Shown here one piece after another: positions 10,557 to 21,106 of a DNA stretch of 64,000 bases. Made by a program: the position numbers and the translations under genes. Below the pieces are notes generated by a model that was not told the origin of the DNA, did no database searches, and saw only the letters and a program-made list of their open reading frames with translations. How positions within the stretch are numbered: position 1 is the first letter of the stretch; the number at the start of each line of letters is the position of its first letter. This DNA is from Symbiodinium natans (Eukaryota > Sar > Dinophyceae > Suessiales > Symbiodiniaceae), in NCBI GenBank assembly GCA_905221605.1, contig CAJNDS010002190.1, forward strand, positions 1,520,788-1,584,787. The letters are read 5' to 3'.

Positions 10557-10658
10557 TTGGGATGTTCCCCCTTATACTAACAGTCCTTAGTCGGGATTGT
10601 ACTAGGGGGGTACGAAGAATCCCTTAAGGAGCTGTTAGTAGAAGGGGCAACATCCCAA
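10557..10658. mobile_element. Hairpin element family A, copy 3
   Basis: TTGGGATGTTCCCCC on the left and CAACATCCCAA on the right, with complementary ACAGTCCTTAG/CTTAAGGAGCTGT inner arms. An AG-ending TGCAG follows at once and precedes an exon-like frame. Confidence 0.8.
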
Positions 10659-10664
10659 GTGCAG

Positions 10665-10790
10665 CATGTTTGGGCTCTAGAGTTTGTCCCACGGGCTTCC
10701 ATGGAACGCCAAGAGATTTGGGGAGGTCGGGCGTGGTCATTGTTAAAATGGAGCAGCCCGTGCCCCGAACGCCTACCCTCCAAAGCCCCA
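10665..10790 (+). CDS. Exon-like frame after hairpin A copy 3
   Basis: Acceptor CCAAGTGCAG, then CLGSRVCPTGFHGTPRDLGR and SGVVIVKMEQPVPRTPTLQ, open for more than 40 codons before degenerate repeats. The upstream donor is unresolved. No domain is recognised. Confidence 0.45.
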
Positions 10791-11063
10791 TAAACCCTAA
10801 GCCTGCAACCTCAAACCCTCAACCTGAGGGGTTTTGAGCTTTAGGGCTGTTGGGTTTCCTCTTTCTGTTCTTCTTCAGCGGAGTAGGGGAGCACCAGCAG
10901 GCCTGGGGCTTTGAGGCCTGTACCTCCCTTACCCCGAAGCCCCTCAAAATCCTCTCAACCTTCCCTCCCCAGTCCGAAACCTTCAAACTTCCAACCCTAT
11001 AACCCCTGGAACACTAAACCTTCGAATCCTAAACCCCAAGTCCTAAACCCGAAACCCCCGGCC

Positions 11064-11231
11064 AACCCTAAACCCTAAACCCTAAACCCTGAACCCTGAA
11101 CCCTGAACCCTGAACCCTGAACCCTGAACCCTGAACCCTGAACCCTGAACCCTAAACCCTAAACCCTAAACCCTAAACCCTAAACCCTAAACCCTAAACC
11201 CTAAGCCTAAACCCTAAACCCTAAACCCTAC
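11064..11231. repeat. CCCTAAA array with a homogenised CCCTGAA block
   Basis: CCCTAAA units surround about nine consecutive CCCTGAA units (11091-11150). The clustered variant shows local tandem expansion after insertion. Confidence 0.85.
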
Positions 11232-11333
11232 TCCGCTATGCTCACCCCGATGCCCAAGTGGCAGGTGCAATCCCGGCACGGCCCTGGAAGCGCCCTCCGG
11301 CAAGAGCCGCTCTGTGCAGAATTGCGCCTGCTA
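11231..11333 (+). CDS. Candidate exon between arrays
   Basis: A unique 100-bp island between a CCCTAAA and a TTTAGGG array. Two frames are open; the better reads MLTPMPKWQVQSRHGPGSAL. Coding is uncertain. Confidence 0.3.
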
Positions 11334-11523
11334 GGGTTTAGGGTTTAGGGTTTAGGGTTTAGGGTTTAGGGTTTAGGGTTTAGGGTTTAGGGTTTAGGGT
11401 TTAGGGTTTAGGGTTTAGGGTTTAGGGTTTAAGGGTTTAGGGTTTAGGGTTTAGGGTTTAGGGTTTAGGGTTTAAGGGTTTAGGGTTTAGGGTTTAGGGT
11501 TTAGGGTTTAGGGTTTAGGGTTT
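11334..11523. repeat. Long TTTAGGG array
   Basis: About 27 heptamers with rare one-base insertions, directly after the 11231-11333 island and in opposite orientation to the array before it. Confidence 0.9.
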
Positions 11524-12157
11524 AGGCTTTCATGTTTTAGGGATTAGTGTCGAGGGTTTCAGGTCTAGGAGGGTTCAGGATGTAGGGCTGAAGGTTGAGG
11601 GTTTAAGTTTCAGAGTTTCATAAACTCATCGTTAACCCAAGAAGGTCTCGGGGATCCAGGGTTGACAGTGTTCGTGTATTTGAGCTACGGCGTGGGGTTT
11701 TTGGTTTAGGGTTTTAGGGTTTTAGGGTTTTAGGGTTTTAGGGTTTTAGGGTCTTAGGGTTTAGGGTTTTAGGGTTTTGGGGTTTTAGGGTTTGAGGGTT
11801 TCAGGGTTTAGGGTTTAGAGCGTAACTTTCTGTTGGGTGAAGGGCCGGCTGTGCAAGGTGCCTACATTTCCTCACCTTGCATATATGTACCTATATAGTA
11901 CGTGCTTAGGCCTAAGTATATGGGAAAGGATATACGTTTTTGGCACGTGGACCCTCTTGGCTTCTTATGAATACACTCCGAATATGGCCCTTATACTCCC
12001 TTAAGGATCTTGAAAAGGGCCCCCAAAACCCAAAGGTACCCCCTTAAGGGTCCGCTTAGGGTGAAGGGTTGAGGTCTTACATGGCCTGAAGCGCAAGAGA
12101 TGCTTCAGCCGAAAGCACACGAATCCCGCATGAATCTTGGAGATCACCAAGCCTCAG

Positions 12158-12228
12158 ATCCCAACCCCGAAGCACGATATGAGCCCCAACTGCCAGCCCG
12201 GGCAGGCCTGACGGCCTTCTGCTGCTAA
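12158..12228 (+). CDS. Candidate terminal exon
   Basis: After CCTCAG the frame PNPEARYEPQLPARAGLTAF runs to TAA 12226-12228. An overlapping frame is also open upstream, so the reading is provisional. Confidence 0.4.
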
Positions 12229-12279
12229 CCCCCCCCCCCCCCCCCGCCCCAAGAACTACATAAACCCTAAACCCTACCC

Positions 12280-12365
12280 CTAAGCCCCTAAACCCCTAAA
12301 CCCCTAAACCCCTAAACCCCTAAACCCCTAAACCCCTAAACCCCTAAACCCCTAAACCCCTAACC
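12280..12365. repeat. CCCCTAAA octamer array
   Basis: About ten units of an eight-base variant (TTTAGGGG on the other strand), separate from the seven-base arrays nearby. Confidence 0.85.
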
Positions 12366-12585
12366 CTAAACCCTGTCATCATACAGTGCCGTCGAATCCC
12401 GCGCGTCCGCTTCTAGGGCCCTCATTTCCTTTTGTAAGGGTTGGGGTTCCCTTATAATCCCCTGAAAACCAAAAAGGGTACCCCTTTTATTCCCAGGTTA
12501 CTCTTGGGTCACCCTAAACCCTAAACCCTACACCCTACACCCTAAACCCTAAACCCTATACTAAAAGTCTAGGAGAGTTTATTGC

Positions 12586-12712
12586 CCGGCCCCAGAGGCT
12601 CCCAAGCCTCCCTGCTGCGCTCGGACCTAACAACATCCAAGGCCAGGCGGGATTTTTGAGGGCGGTTTTAGGGTTCTTCGTCGCTTTAGGCTTTAGGTTT
12701 TTTGGGGCTTCT
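12586..12712 (+). CDS. Candidate exon with hydrophobic segment
   Basis: One frame reads LPAALGPNNIQGQAGFLRAV then LGFFVALGFRFFGAST before repeats. The hydrophobic end is partly repeat-derived, which lowers confidence. Confidence 0.3.
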
Positions 12713-12781
12713 ACACCCTTAACCCTAAACCCTAAACCCTAAACCCTAAACCCTAAACCCTAAAACTGAAGAGTGGCGTTG

Positions 12782-13076
12782 TAGGGTGCGCTTTGACTTT
12801 GAGGCTGTACCGCCGCTTCCATTACGCAGAGGGCGTGTATCAACGGGAACCTTCATATGGTGTCTCGGCCTTGAAAAATCTTGCACGACGCCTGTCACTG
12901 ACCGGTCTATCGATCTTTCATGTCACCATGTTTTCCATGAACTGCTTCGGCATGGGCGCAGACCAAAGAAGAGTGGCATCATGCGAAGCTCCAACAAGCG
13001 ATATGGAGTGATGGCGGCCCTCATCAGCGCGCAGATGCTTTCCTGGCAGCTGCAGTGCACCTGCTCTAAACCCTAA
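12782..13076 (+). CDS. Exon-like island with two open frames
   Basis: One frame (from 12793) gives RLYRRFHYAEGVYQREPSYG and GVSALKNLARRLSLTGLSIF; another stays open over the whole island and ends in CTCSKP from CCCTAAA. The first looks more protein-like. A frameshifted or decayed exon is possible. Confidence 0.35.
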
Positions 13077-13899
13077 ACCCTAAACCCTAATGGAGAACCA
13101 TCAGTTTTCACTATTTCGGGGAGCACCATGGCATAGGCTGCAATGACGGATGGACGATTTCCTTGAGGCCCTCAAGAACAGGTGCTTAGCTCGCGCCAGA
13201 CTTGTCTGCTGCTTTTGACCAAATTAAACCCTAAACCCTAAACCCTAAACCCTGAACCCGAAGGGTTTGAACACTGTGGGCCTGCCCTCTGTAGGGTTCA
13301 GTATGAGAAGCTGAAGACTGAAATCTTCATAGGCTTCTGGTTTAGGCGTAAGGGTAAGGGTTCCGGGTGTAGGGTGCAGGGGTTAGGTGTATACAGTTAA
13401 GGGTTTCGGGGAGCATGGGGTAAGCGTCCACTGGTGTGTTTCCATATCTGGGGGGGGGGGGGGGGGGTTCTTTCCTGCGGGCGCATCTTGGTTGTTGCGA
13501 GGAGGAAACCCTTCAGCGAACCTCAACCACGTCGCCCAGAATCCCAGGATTCATTTATCTTCGTAGAGCATCCGAGAAACAGACCCCCCCAACAGGAACG
13601 TGCACTCCTCAGACCCACACGATGCACACAAGCTTAGAACACGCCAGTGCTTCGGTTTTCAGGCTCCTGAGGCTACCTATGCCATCTATGGCAAAGAACC
13701 CAAAAACCTTATAGACGAAGGCCTTTGGGCCCAAAACCCTAACATAAGAGTCCTTAGAGCCTTATGCGGTTTTCAGCGGCTTTGCCAGGCTTTTTGGGTT
13801 CTTTGGCGGTTGCTTGCACAGAGCTGTCGGGCCTAGAGGGTTCTGCAGGTTAAGGTCTTTTGTAGGTCCTAGGGTTCAGGGTTGAGGGTTTAGGGTTTG

Positions 13900-13946
13900 G
13901 GTTTTGGGTTTTGGGTTTTGGGTTTTGGGTTTTGGGTTTTGGGTTT
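13900..13946. repeat. TTTTGGG variant array
   Basis: Consecutive GGGTTTT units with no TTTAGGG among them, a locally homogenised derivative. Confidence 0.8.
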
Positions 13947-14026
13947 AGGGTCTAGGGTTTAGGGTTTAGGGTTGGGTTTCGACAAAGCCCCGTCATAGGA
14001 TTTTCAGGTAGCCCTAGCTATGAGGT

Positions 14027-14130
14027 CTTTCCGAAACTACTAATTGCTAAAGAACCCCGAAAAATAAGGAATATTTTCCCTTAATTGGTAATATAGGGGT
14101 TACTATTTTTCATTCTTTCGGGGTTCTCAA
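14027..14130. mobile_element. Hairpin-like element, family not otherwise seen
   Basis: CTAATTGCTAAAGAACCCCGAAA on the left roughly mirrors TTTCGGGGTTCTCAAGCAC on the right, with AT-rich inner arms. Probably another MITE-like family. No gene is seen between 13720 and 14950. Confidence 0.5.
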
Positions 14131-14207
14131 GCACATAGTAGGAAAGCGGGGTCTAAGGGGGCCTCTTGGACTCCCCTCCCTTCAGGAGTGAGGGCTTAGG
14201 GTTTAGT

Positions 14208-14412
14208 AGGGTTTGTTGGGTTTTAGGGTGTAGTACAGTTGAGTAGGGTTTGGTAGGGTTTAGTAGGGCTTAGCAGGGTTTAGTAGGGTTTAGTAGGGTT
14301 TAGTAGGGTTTAGTAGGATTTTGTAGGGTTTATTAGGGTTTATTAGGGTTTAGTAGGGTTTAGTAGGGTTTAGTAGGGTTTAGTAGTAGGTTTAGTAGGG
14401 TTTTGTAGGGTT
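14208..14412. repeat. TTTAGTAGGG decamer array
   Basis: About 17 units of GGGTTTAGTA with minor variants. It is a 10-bp derivative of the heptamer with an inserted GTA, amplified as a block. Confidence 0.85.
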
Positions 14413-14953
14413 TATTATAAAGTGTTGGGTTCGGGGTTCAGGGTTCTTGGGTGCCCAGCAGGAGAGGTTCGAGCTTGAGGACACTTGGGCGGGGCGCCCA
14501 TTGCAATGCGGAATATATAGGGTTTAGGGTTTAGGGTTTAGGGTTTAGGGTTACGGTTTAGGGTTCCAAAGCCCCATTGTCCAATCCCCTAGACCCCCAA
14601 AACCCCTAAGCCCCCCGCACCTGATCCTGCATAGGCAAGCGGATATGTCCCAAAATTTCCAAAAGTAGGCAGTACCCGGATATCCCCCCCAACGAATTCT
14701 ACAATCCTTTTACTGGGGCCCGGCAAAAGGGTACCCCTGATTTTCGGGAAGCCCTCGCCACTTGGTTCGGACGTTCTTCGCGAATCCTGAAGACACAAGC
14801 AAAACCCAACATGAGATCATGCAGCTGTACGGCTTGTTTAGGGTGCAGGGTTTATAAGGTTAGCTTTATTTGCAGTTCCATTTTTGCCTTCCTAAGGTTC
14901 TTGTATGTTTTGCTTGTCATGACGCTGGGCAGTTATCAAAAAAGAGTGTCCAG

Positions 14954-14992
14954 GCGCAGGGACGCCTTCGTGACCAGATGATCGCTAAAACG
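14954..14992 (+). CDS. Candidate 13-codon exon
   Basis: AG 14952-14953, then AQGRLRDQMIAKT, then GTTCATTC. Charged content fits coding; short, so modest confidence. Confidence 0.35.
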
Positions 14993-15172
14993 GTTCATTC
15001 TTCATATACCTTTAATAGGGAATAAAGCATCGCAGGACTTCTGATCCCTAAACCCTACCCCTTAAGTCCTAACCTCCTAAACCCCAAACCCTAAAAAGAG
15101 GGTCTAGGTAGGGTTGTGGAGCCCTGGCAAAGGATCTGAGCAGATTCCCTCCGTCCTTCCCTCTTCACACAG

Positions 15173-15243
15173 TCGCCCTGGAAGGTCACAAAACCCGGGT
15201 ACCAATGTTGAACAATGGTCGTTGTTTGCCGTCTTTTGCCTGA
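15173..15243 (+). CDS. Terminal exon with strong acceptor
   Basis: A long pyrimidine tract (CCTCCGTCCTTCCCTCTTC) ends in ACACAG. The frame ALEGHKTRVPMLNNGRCLPS then reads to TGA 15241-15243. Function unknown. Confidence 0.5.
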
Positions 15244-15529
15244 AAATTTAAATGGATTTCCAATGCAACGTTGGGCATGGGGGGCGTGAAGTCGTTGAAA
15301 CTAAGAGATGTCCCCTTGAACCCTTGAACCCTTGAGACCCCCGAAACTGTTGCAGCTCTTTCGCGGGTTTTGGGGGCTACGCTGCAAGTTCACAGGCCCG
15401 GGGGCAAGAAGGTTTAGGACATTTTGCTTTTTGGTGTGTGTCTGTGGGGGTGAGGGGTTAGTGTTGATGTTGGGTGCACATAGGTTTGTAGGGTTCAGTT
15501 CGTGTTTAGGGTGCCATCACCATATTAAA

Positions 15530-15670
15530 GGGTTCTTGAGGGAGGGGGTTGAAGGCGGGCAGGTACTTAGGGAACCTTACGGAAGCTCAGGGAGCCTTAG
15601 GGAGTATGAGGGAGTATTAGGGAACCTTGGGTTACCTACCCTCCTTGAACCCCCTTCCCCTAAGAACCCT
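15530..15670. mobile_element. Hairpin element family I
   Basis: Begins GGGTTCTTGAGGGAGGG and ends CCCCTAAGAACCC, enclosing repeats of (A)GGGA(A)CCTTA. A relative at 35470-35715 carries an expanded CCCTAAGGTT array. Confidence 0.6.
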
Positions 15671-15751
15671 ATAACCATAATCCTCGCCAAGGCTTTAGAG
15701 CAAAGCCGCGTTGCAGCCGTTGGCCATTCCTTGGACGAGGCGCGCGCTTAG
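15668..15751 (+). CDS. Candidate terminal exon after family I element
   Basis: The frame ILAKALEQSRVAAVGHSLDE ends EARA at TAG 15749-15751. Codon use and charge look coding; the acceptor is unclear (CCAAG or the element's right end). Confidence 0.45.
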   Translation, partial: PITIILAKALEQSRVAAVGHSLDEARA

Positions 15752-17074
15752 TTTGCTGGAGAGCCCGGATAAACCTGCCAGTGTCATCGGAAAATGCACG
15801 GTTGCAGTCAAGGTCAGACTGAGCATGCTGGAATTCCAGCACGTGCGGTTGCTACTCTCGCTAAACTTAAATTAAATACGCGCACAGGCTTACATGGTTC
15901 TTCCATCGGGATCTGTTCAGTTCGGAGAGCTTCCGGATAGAAGGACACTACCATAAGCCCCTACTTCTCGGGTGGCAGGGCTAAATCTGAGCAATGGGTC
16001 TTGGTCCTTTTCTCACGCTAGCTAGGCCCAGAGTAAGTTGCTGTCCTATCCTCTCCCTGGATGCCGATTCTTTTGTCACCATTTTTGGGGATTCCTAACT
16101 ATTTATGGGTACTAAAGTGAAATATGGAAGTCAGGTACTGTACCCACAAGACAAGGCACGACAATTACCGGGATAGATGGTTACTATATAGCCCTTTTGT
16201 GGCCCTTCAACCTCTCAACCTGCAATAAGTTCTACGATAGTCCTGCGGCTTTCTTGGTTGAAACCCCAAAGAAGCTCTCACCTCTGCTCCGTGGCAGTGT
16301 ATGTGTCTAGCTCAAGGTTTGGGTGCAAGGGTTATGTAAAGGTTCAGGGGTGTAGGGTTCAAGTTTTGGGGTTTAGGGTTTTCGTTTAGGGTTTTTGGCG
16401 GGGCCTCTCTGTATGATGTGTGCCGCCTGCAGAAAGTAAAAGGTCTTTGATTCACGGCTGCTTGTTGACACCTTTCGTTTCGAGGCCTTCCTGGTTCCAT
16501 AACCTCTAGGAAGCCCATTTTGACATCGTAAGTAGGGTTAGTAAGTTGGGGTCGAAAAAAGGGGTTTCTAACATATACGAAGTCGACTTAACCTCAAAAG
16601 GCCTTCCAAGTATGCACCGTTATTCTATGCGACCTTGAAGCCCAAACTCCGCATCCCCCGGTCCCCCCAACTCCCCTGTGCCCTAAACCGCCCTGAAGCC
16701 TTAAAGTCCCGAAACTTGAAGCCACCACAAACCCTAAACTTCTTAAACCCACCCGTTCAAAAAGCTTAACCTCCCTGAGCCTGAAGCCATCACATGCACT
16801 AAGGCCTAAAACCCTAACTCTTTGAGCCCTGAGCCTCCAGAAGCTCCAAGATTCCTAAGCCACCCGAACCAGCCCATCTCCCAAAGTTCCGAGGCCCCGA
16901 CACCACCCAAATATCCAGCCCCGAAGAACGCTCCAAGTCCCAAGAAGGGTTTGGGATTTAGGGTATATAGGGTATGGGGTTTAGGGTGCAGGGTTTAGGG
17001 TTTAGGGTTTAGGCAAAACAACTAAACCCTATAACATCCTAAATGCCAAGCCTCCTCCATTTCGATGCAACGAG

Positions 17075-17143
17075 CTTCAGGAGGCAGAGGCACATCAATT
17101 CAACGCCAAGCCGGGGGGCCTTGCAGGGTTGTTTGCTGAGTAA
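17075..17143 (+). CDS. Candidate terminal exon ending at a repeat-derived stop
   Basis: The frame LQEAEAHQFNAKPGGLAGLF ends AE-TAA, the stop being the first TAA of the following CCCTAAA block. Acceptor AACGAG (17071-17074) or CTTCAG. Confidence 0.5.
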   Translation, partial: LQEAEAHQFNAKPGGLAGLFAE

Positions 17144-19100
17144 ACCCTAAACCCTAAACCCTAAACCCTAGGTCCGTTCAAGGGACCAAAGGAGGGACCC
17201 TTAAAAGGGAATTCAGGGGTTCTTAAGGGGTTACTTTGGGGCTACTTAAGGACATAGGGGCTATATAAGGTACAGATAGGGGTTATATAGTTTAGGGTCT
17301 CGGGTCTCAAGTTTAGGGTTGAGAGTTTAGAGTTTATGGGGTCTAAAGTTTAGGGTTCTGAGAGTTTAGGGTTTAGGCGGTTTAGGCCTTCTACCAGGAT
17401 GGGCTGCTGTGTATGTTCTGGGGCTGGGCTTCAGGGGGCTTAGGATTTAGAAGTTTGAGGGCTTCAGGCGTTTGGGGTTTTGGGTTTAGGGCTCAGGGTT
17501 CAGTAGGGGCTTGAACAGCGACATCCCGAAACGTGAGCCTCTCTGTGCGTCATTCCAAGCCCTAAACCCCGAAGCCCCTAAACCACTAAACCGTTTGACT
17601 AAACCCCTGTCTTAAACCCTAAACCCCAAGACCTAAAAACCCCTAAACCCCTAAGCCCCCATCCCTAAACCCCCATCCCTAAGCCCCTAAACCCCTAACA
17701 CCCACACCCTAAACCCTGAACCTTGAGCCCTAAACCCTCAGGCTTAATATGGCACTAGGCCTCGCGAGCCATGTTCAGAATGGTTTTAGGGTTTAGGGTT
17801 TAGGGTTTAGGGTTTAGGTTTAGGGTTTAGGGTTTAGGGTTTAGGGTTTAGGGTTTAGGGTTTAGGGTTTAGGGTTTAGGGTTTAGGGTTTAGGGTTTAG
17901 GGTTAGGGTTTAGGGTAGTTTCGTGAGGACCATGCTAGGGATTCCTCTTCTCGGGGAGCTTAGGCATTAGGGGCCGCTCAACTTGCCTTCAAGATGCCCT
18001 AAACAGCCCCATTAATCATGAAGGCACTCTTAGACCCTAAACCCAGGCTTAGGGTTTAAGGGTGTAGGGTTTAGGGTTTAGGGTTTAGGGTTTAGGGGTT
18101 TAGGGTTTAGGGTACTTGGGGACGAGGTACAAAGCACCCTGTAAGTTGATGTAGCATTGTCGAAAGGCCGCTAAACCCTAAATCGTGAACCTTCAGCCCA
18201 AAATCTTAAGTTCAGGTGGCAGTTTGAGGCTGAGGGACTTTAGGGTTGATGGAGTTTAGGGTTTAGGGTTTAGGGTTTAGGGTTTAGGGTTTAGGGTTTA
18301 GGGTTTAGGGTTTAGGGTTTAGGGTTTAGGGTTTAGGGTTTAGGGCTAGGGTTTAGGGCTTAGGGCAGTCTAGGGCTGAAGGAACTTAAAATACCTGAAG
18401 CTCTACCTAGACCAGCCTACTTGGAAGCCCTTTTTGACCTAGTAAGTAGGGTTAAGGGTTGAGGGTTTAGGGTTTCGGGTTTCGGGTTTAGGGTTTAGGG
18501 TTCAGGGTTTAAGGTTTAGGGTTTAGGGTTTAGGGTTAGGGTTTAAGTTAGGTTATGGGGGTTATAAAGAGGTTTCTGGGGGATACCAAGTAGACTTACT
18601 TAATCCCAAGGGCTTCCAAGTACAGCTCCCTGAAGTCCTGGGTCGGGTGTACTTGCCCGTGTTTAAAACTTGGGATGTTCCCCCCCTTTTTTCTAGCAGT
18701 CCCTAAGAGGGACCATAGTACCCCCGACTACAATCCCCATTAGGGACTGTGAGTATAAGGGGGGAACATCCCCTAAACCCTAAACCCTAAACCCTAAACC
18801 CTAAACCCTAAACCCTAAACCCTAAACCCTAAACTATCCCTAATCCCTAAACCCTAAATGCCCCCCCCCCCCCCCCCCCGCCGCTCCTGAAGGCCCTTAT
18901 CCCAAATATCAAAAGGATGGAAGCACAATGGACTCGAAGGGCGATAAGGCCTCAGAATCCCCCTAGAAAGTGCCCTTTTTTAGGGCTCATATAGGGTATA
19001 CTATAGCCCATGCAGGCAAGCTTCAATCTCAAACGCCAAAGTTCTACCTTACTCTTCACCCGAAACCCGAAGCCCGAAGCCCTAAACCCCTAAACCCTAA
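17144..19100. other. Repeat-rich stretch without a supported gene
   Basis: TTTAGGG arrays at 17786-17915 and 18247-18350, CCCTAAA at 18771-18836, a poly-C tract near 18860 and hairpin A at 18670-18773. Unique pieces between them show no convincing exon. Confidence 0.5.
18670..18836. mobile_element. Hairpin A copy 4 abutting a CCCTAAA array
   Basis: The hairpin (TTGGGATGTTCCCC to GGGGAACATCCCC) runs directly into nine CCCTAAA units with no spacer, so one may have inserted at the edge of the other. Confidence 0.75.
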
Positions 19101-19896
19101 ACCCTAAACCCTAAACCCTGAGGTGCTGCTGGATTTGCGAGAATTGGTGTGAGCAACTCGCCTTTGGAGGGGACGGAGCTGGCCGAGGATTTGGGTTTTT
19201 GGCTTTTCAGCCGGTCTTGGAGCTTCGAGTGATTAGGGTTTAGGGTTTAGGGTTTAGGGTTCAGGGTTTAGGTTTAGGGTTTAGGCGCATAGGATGTTGA
19301 GGGTGAAGCAGTGCTAGGAGTGCCGGCTCCGGGCTTAAAAAGGCGGTTGAAATCAAGTACTGTGGTGAACGATCGCGCCAGAAGGACAAACATCGTCTAT
19401 GATGGGTTTCGGGTATAGGGTTGCGGGTTCGGGGTTTAGGTTTATTTCGGAACTACTTGGAAGCCCTTTTGACTCGTAGGAAGTAGGGTTGGAAGTTGGG
19501 TTATGGGGATGACAAATAGCCTTCCGAAGTCACAAGGGCTTCCAACTGGGACCTGTGAAGACGTGGAAGTGCTGTCCATTCTCATGTGCTCTCAAAGGTA
19601 CTGTAAATTTCCAGACTTAGACCAAAAAGTGACTATCTGGGCGTTTCCCGAAAATTAGGCATGGATTTTCCCGAATAGTATATACATGCTCTCACCTGGG
19701 CTTCTTGCAATTTAGGGGCTGGTGGGTCAGGGCTTTGGGGTTGAGGGGATCAGTTACTCAACTCGAAACCCTAAACTTGTTTGGGACTCGGATGGATTAT
19801 ATACCCTAAACCCGAAACCCTGAACCCTAAACCCTGTAGGGTTGAGGGTGTGCCGCGTCCACCGTCCGGACCTCTTTCCAGTCCTGCCCAGCCGCC

Positions 19897-20151
19897 ATGA
19901 GTCTTGAGTTTGAGGATGTTTAGGGTTTAGGGTTTAGGGTTTAGGGTTTAGGGTTTAGGTTTAGGGTTTAGGGTTTAGGTTTAGGGTTTAGGGTTTAGGG
20001 TTTAGGGTCCGGAGAGCGGATGGAGCGCCATTATTGGGCTTTGTGTGTTTTTTTGTTCTTATTCGCGTCAAAATTCTTAGCAGAGCCGAGTACTTTGAGG
20101 GCCAAGAAGCCTGACCTTTTTTACCAGGGCGTCGCACCGAATCAAGCCTAA
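19897..20151 (+). CDS. 51-residue membrane protein with a TTTAGGG intron
   Basis: ATG 19897 in good context (GCCGCCATGAG) starts a 7-codon exon, MSLEFED. A 99-bp intron 19918-20016 opens GTTTAGGG, is TTTAGGG repeat for about 90 bp and ends GAGAG. Exon 2 (20017-20151, phase 0) reads RMERHYWALCVFLFLFASKF then LAEPSTLRAKKPDLFYQG, to TAA. One transmembrane helix is followed by a basic tail. The 5' side has a pyrimidine-rich CTCTTTCCAG, so an upstream exon or trans-spliced leader site is possible. No family assigned. Confidence 0.6.
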
Positions 20152-20339
20152 ACCCTCAACCCTAAACCCTAGGCCCTAAACCCTAGACCCTAAACAGTGA
20201 GTTCCAAGGTACAGGGTGAGCTTCTCCCGCGGGAAGAGGACTATCGAGGTGCAAAGCAGAGCTTGCTGGGTTTGGAGCCGTGCCTGAGGTGTTGAGCATG
20301 GGCGACTTTCATTGGTTTTTTGATGTTGGCTTTTTGTGT

Positions 20340-20373
<34 letters not shown>
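20340..20373. repeat. (TG)n microsatellite
   Basis: Perfect TG dinucleotides followed by G-rich sequence. The minus-strand open frame across it (PPPPPTHTHTH) is a microsatellite artefact. A longer TG tract with a TGTC stretch sits at 23711-23820. Confidence 0.9.
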
Positions 20374-20376
<3 letters not shown>

Positions 20377-20505
20377 GGGAGGGGGGGGTGAGGGGCCGAT
20401 AAACTCTGCATACCCGAAAGCCCTAAACCCTAAACCCGAGCACCCCAAACCCCAAAACCCTAAAGCCCTTCAACCCTGAACCTCTTCTTGTTGATTTGGT
20501 CAAAG

Positions 20506-20564
20506 CCCCGGTTGCTACTGAGCATTGCCTGGCTGTAGCCACCCTGGACCTGGAACCTTGTTAG
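20506..20564 (+). CDS. Candidate terminal exon
   Basis: T-rich acceptor ending GGTCAAAG, then PVATEHCLAVATLDLEPC to TAG 20562-20564. A good amphipathic frame; function unknown. Confidence 0.45.
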
Positions 20565-20640
20565 CCCAGTGGCACCCTTTTCCCGTGGTGTTTTTGTTCT
20601 GGGTCCCCTTATCAAGTGGCCAATGCCAAAAGAAGCGCTT

Positions 20641-20742
20641 TTGGGTTGTTTCCTGTTATGCGAACAGTCCTTTTATAGGGAGTCGAATAAAAGAAACTAG
20701 AACCCCTATTAAGGACTGTTCGTATAAGGGGGAACATCCCAA
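20641..20742. mobile_element. Hairpin element family A, copy 5 (diverged left end)
   Basis: The left end TTGGGTTGTTTCC is diverged; the right end GGGGGAACATCCCAAG is canonical and ends in AG at the start of an exon-like frame. Confidence 0.75.
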
Positions 20743-20743
20743 G

Positions 20744-20942
20744 GTACACTTGTTATAGGATGGTTGCTGAAGGAGCCCCGTTCCTTACTTGGGCTCTTCA
20801 TGGTAGCTTCTTTTGTTTGGGGTACTTGCGGTTTGGGCACCTGCTTTCTTACCGTCCTGTCCATGGAGTTTGGGGCCCCAAGGAAAGGGAACCACAATCA
20901 GGGGTCCATTGTAGAATTGAAACCCTAAACCCTAAACCCTAA
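20744..20942 (+). CDS. Exon after hairpin A copy 5
   Basis: Following CATCCCAAG the frame reads YTCYRMVAEGAPFLTWALHG, SFFCLGYLRFGHLLSYRPVH and GVWGPKEREPQSGVHCR for about 60 codons, then NPKP and a stop from CCCTAAA. An internal ATG lies at 20760. It is one of the longer open frames, with hydrophobic stretches; no domain recognised. Confidence 0.5.
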
Positions 20943-20993
20943 ACCCTAAACCCTAAACCCTAAACCCTAAACCCTAAACCCTAAACCCTGCAG

Positions 20994-21106
20994 AACTCGC
21001 ACTAGAGCAGGCGAACACAATCCATGCCCTCTTCTCCCTGGATGGCTTCGCACGCCCAACGGAGCTGCAAAAGTGTCTTGGCCCCTTCTTTTGTCTTAGG
21101 GACTGG
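20994..21106 (+). CDS. Exon, unknown helical protein
   Basis: Acceptor AACCCTGCAG at the end of a CCCTAAA array, then LALEQANTIHALFSLDGFAR and PTELQKCLGPFFCLRDW, up to GTAGGTAAC. The last ~17 bases resemble a segment at 25820-25838, so the exon may end earlier (GT near 21078). Confidence 0.55.

Noticed and set aside
20176-20448. Minus-strand ORF with PPPPPTHTHTH
   Set aside because: Produced by a (TG)n microsatellite and G run.
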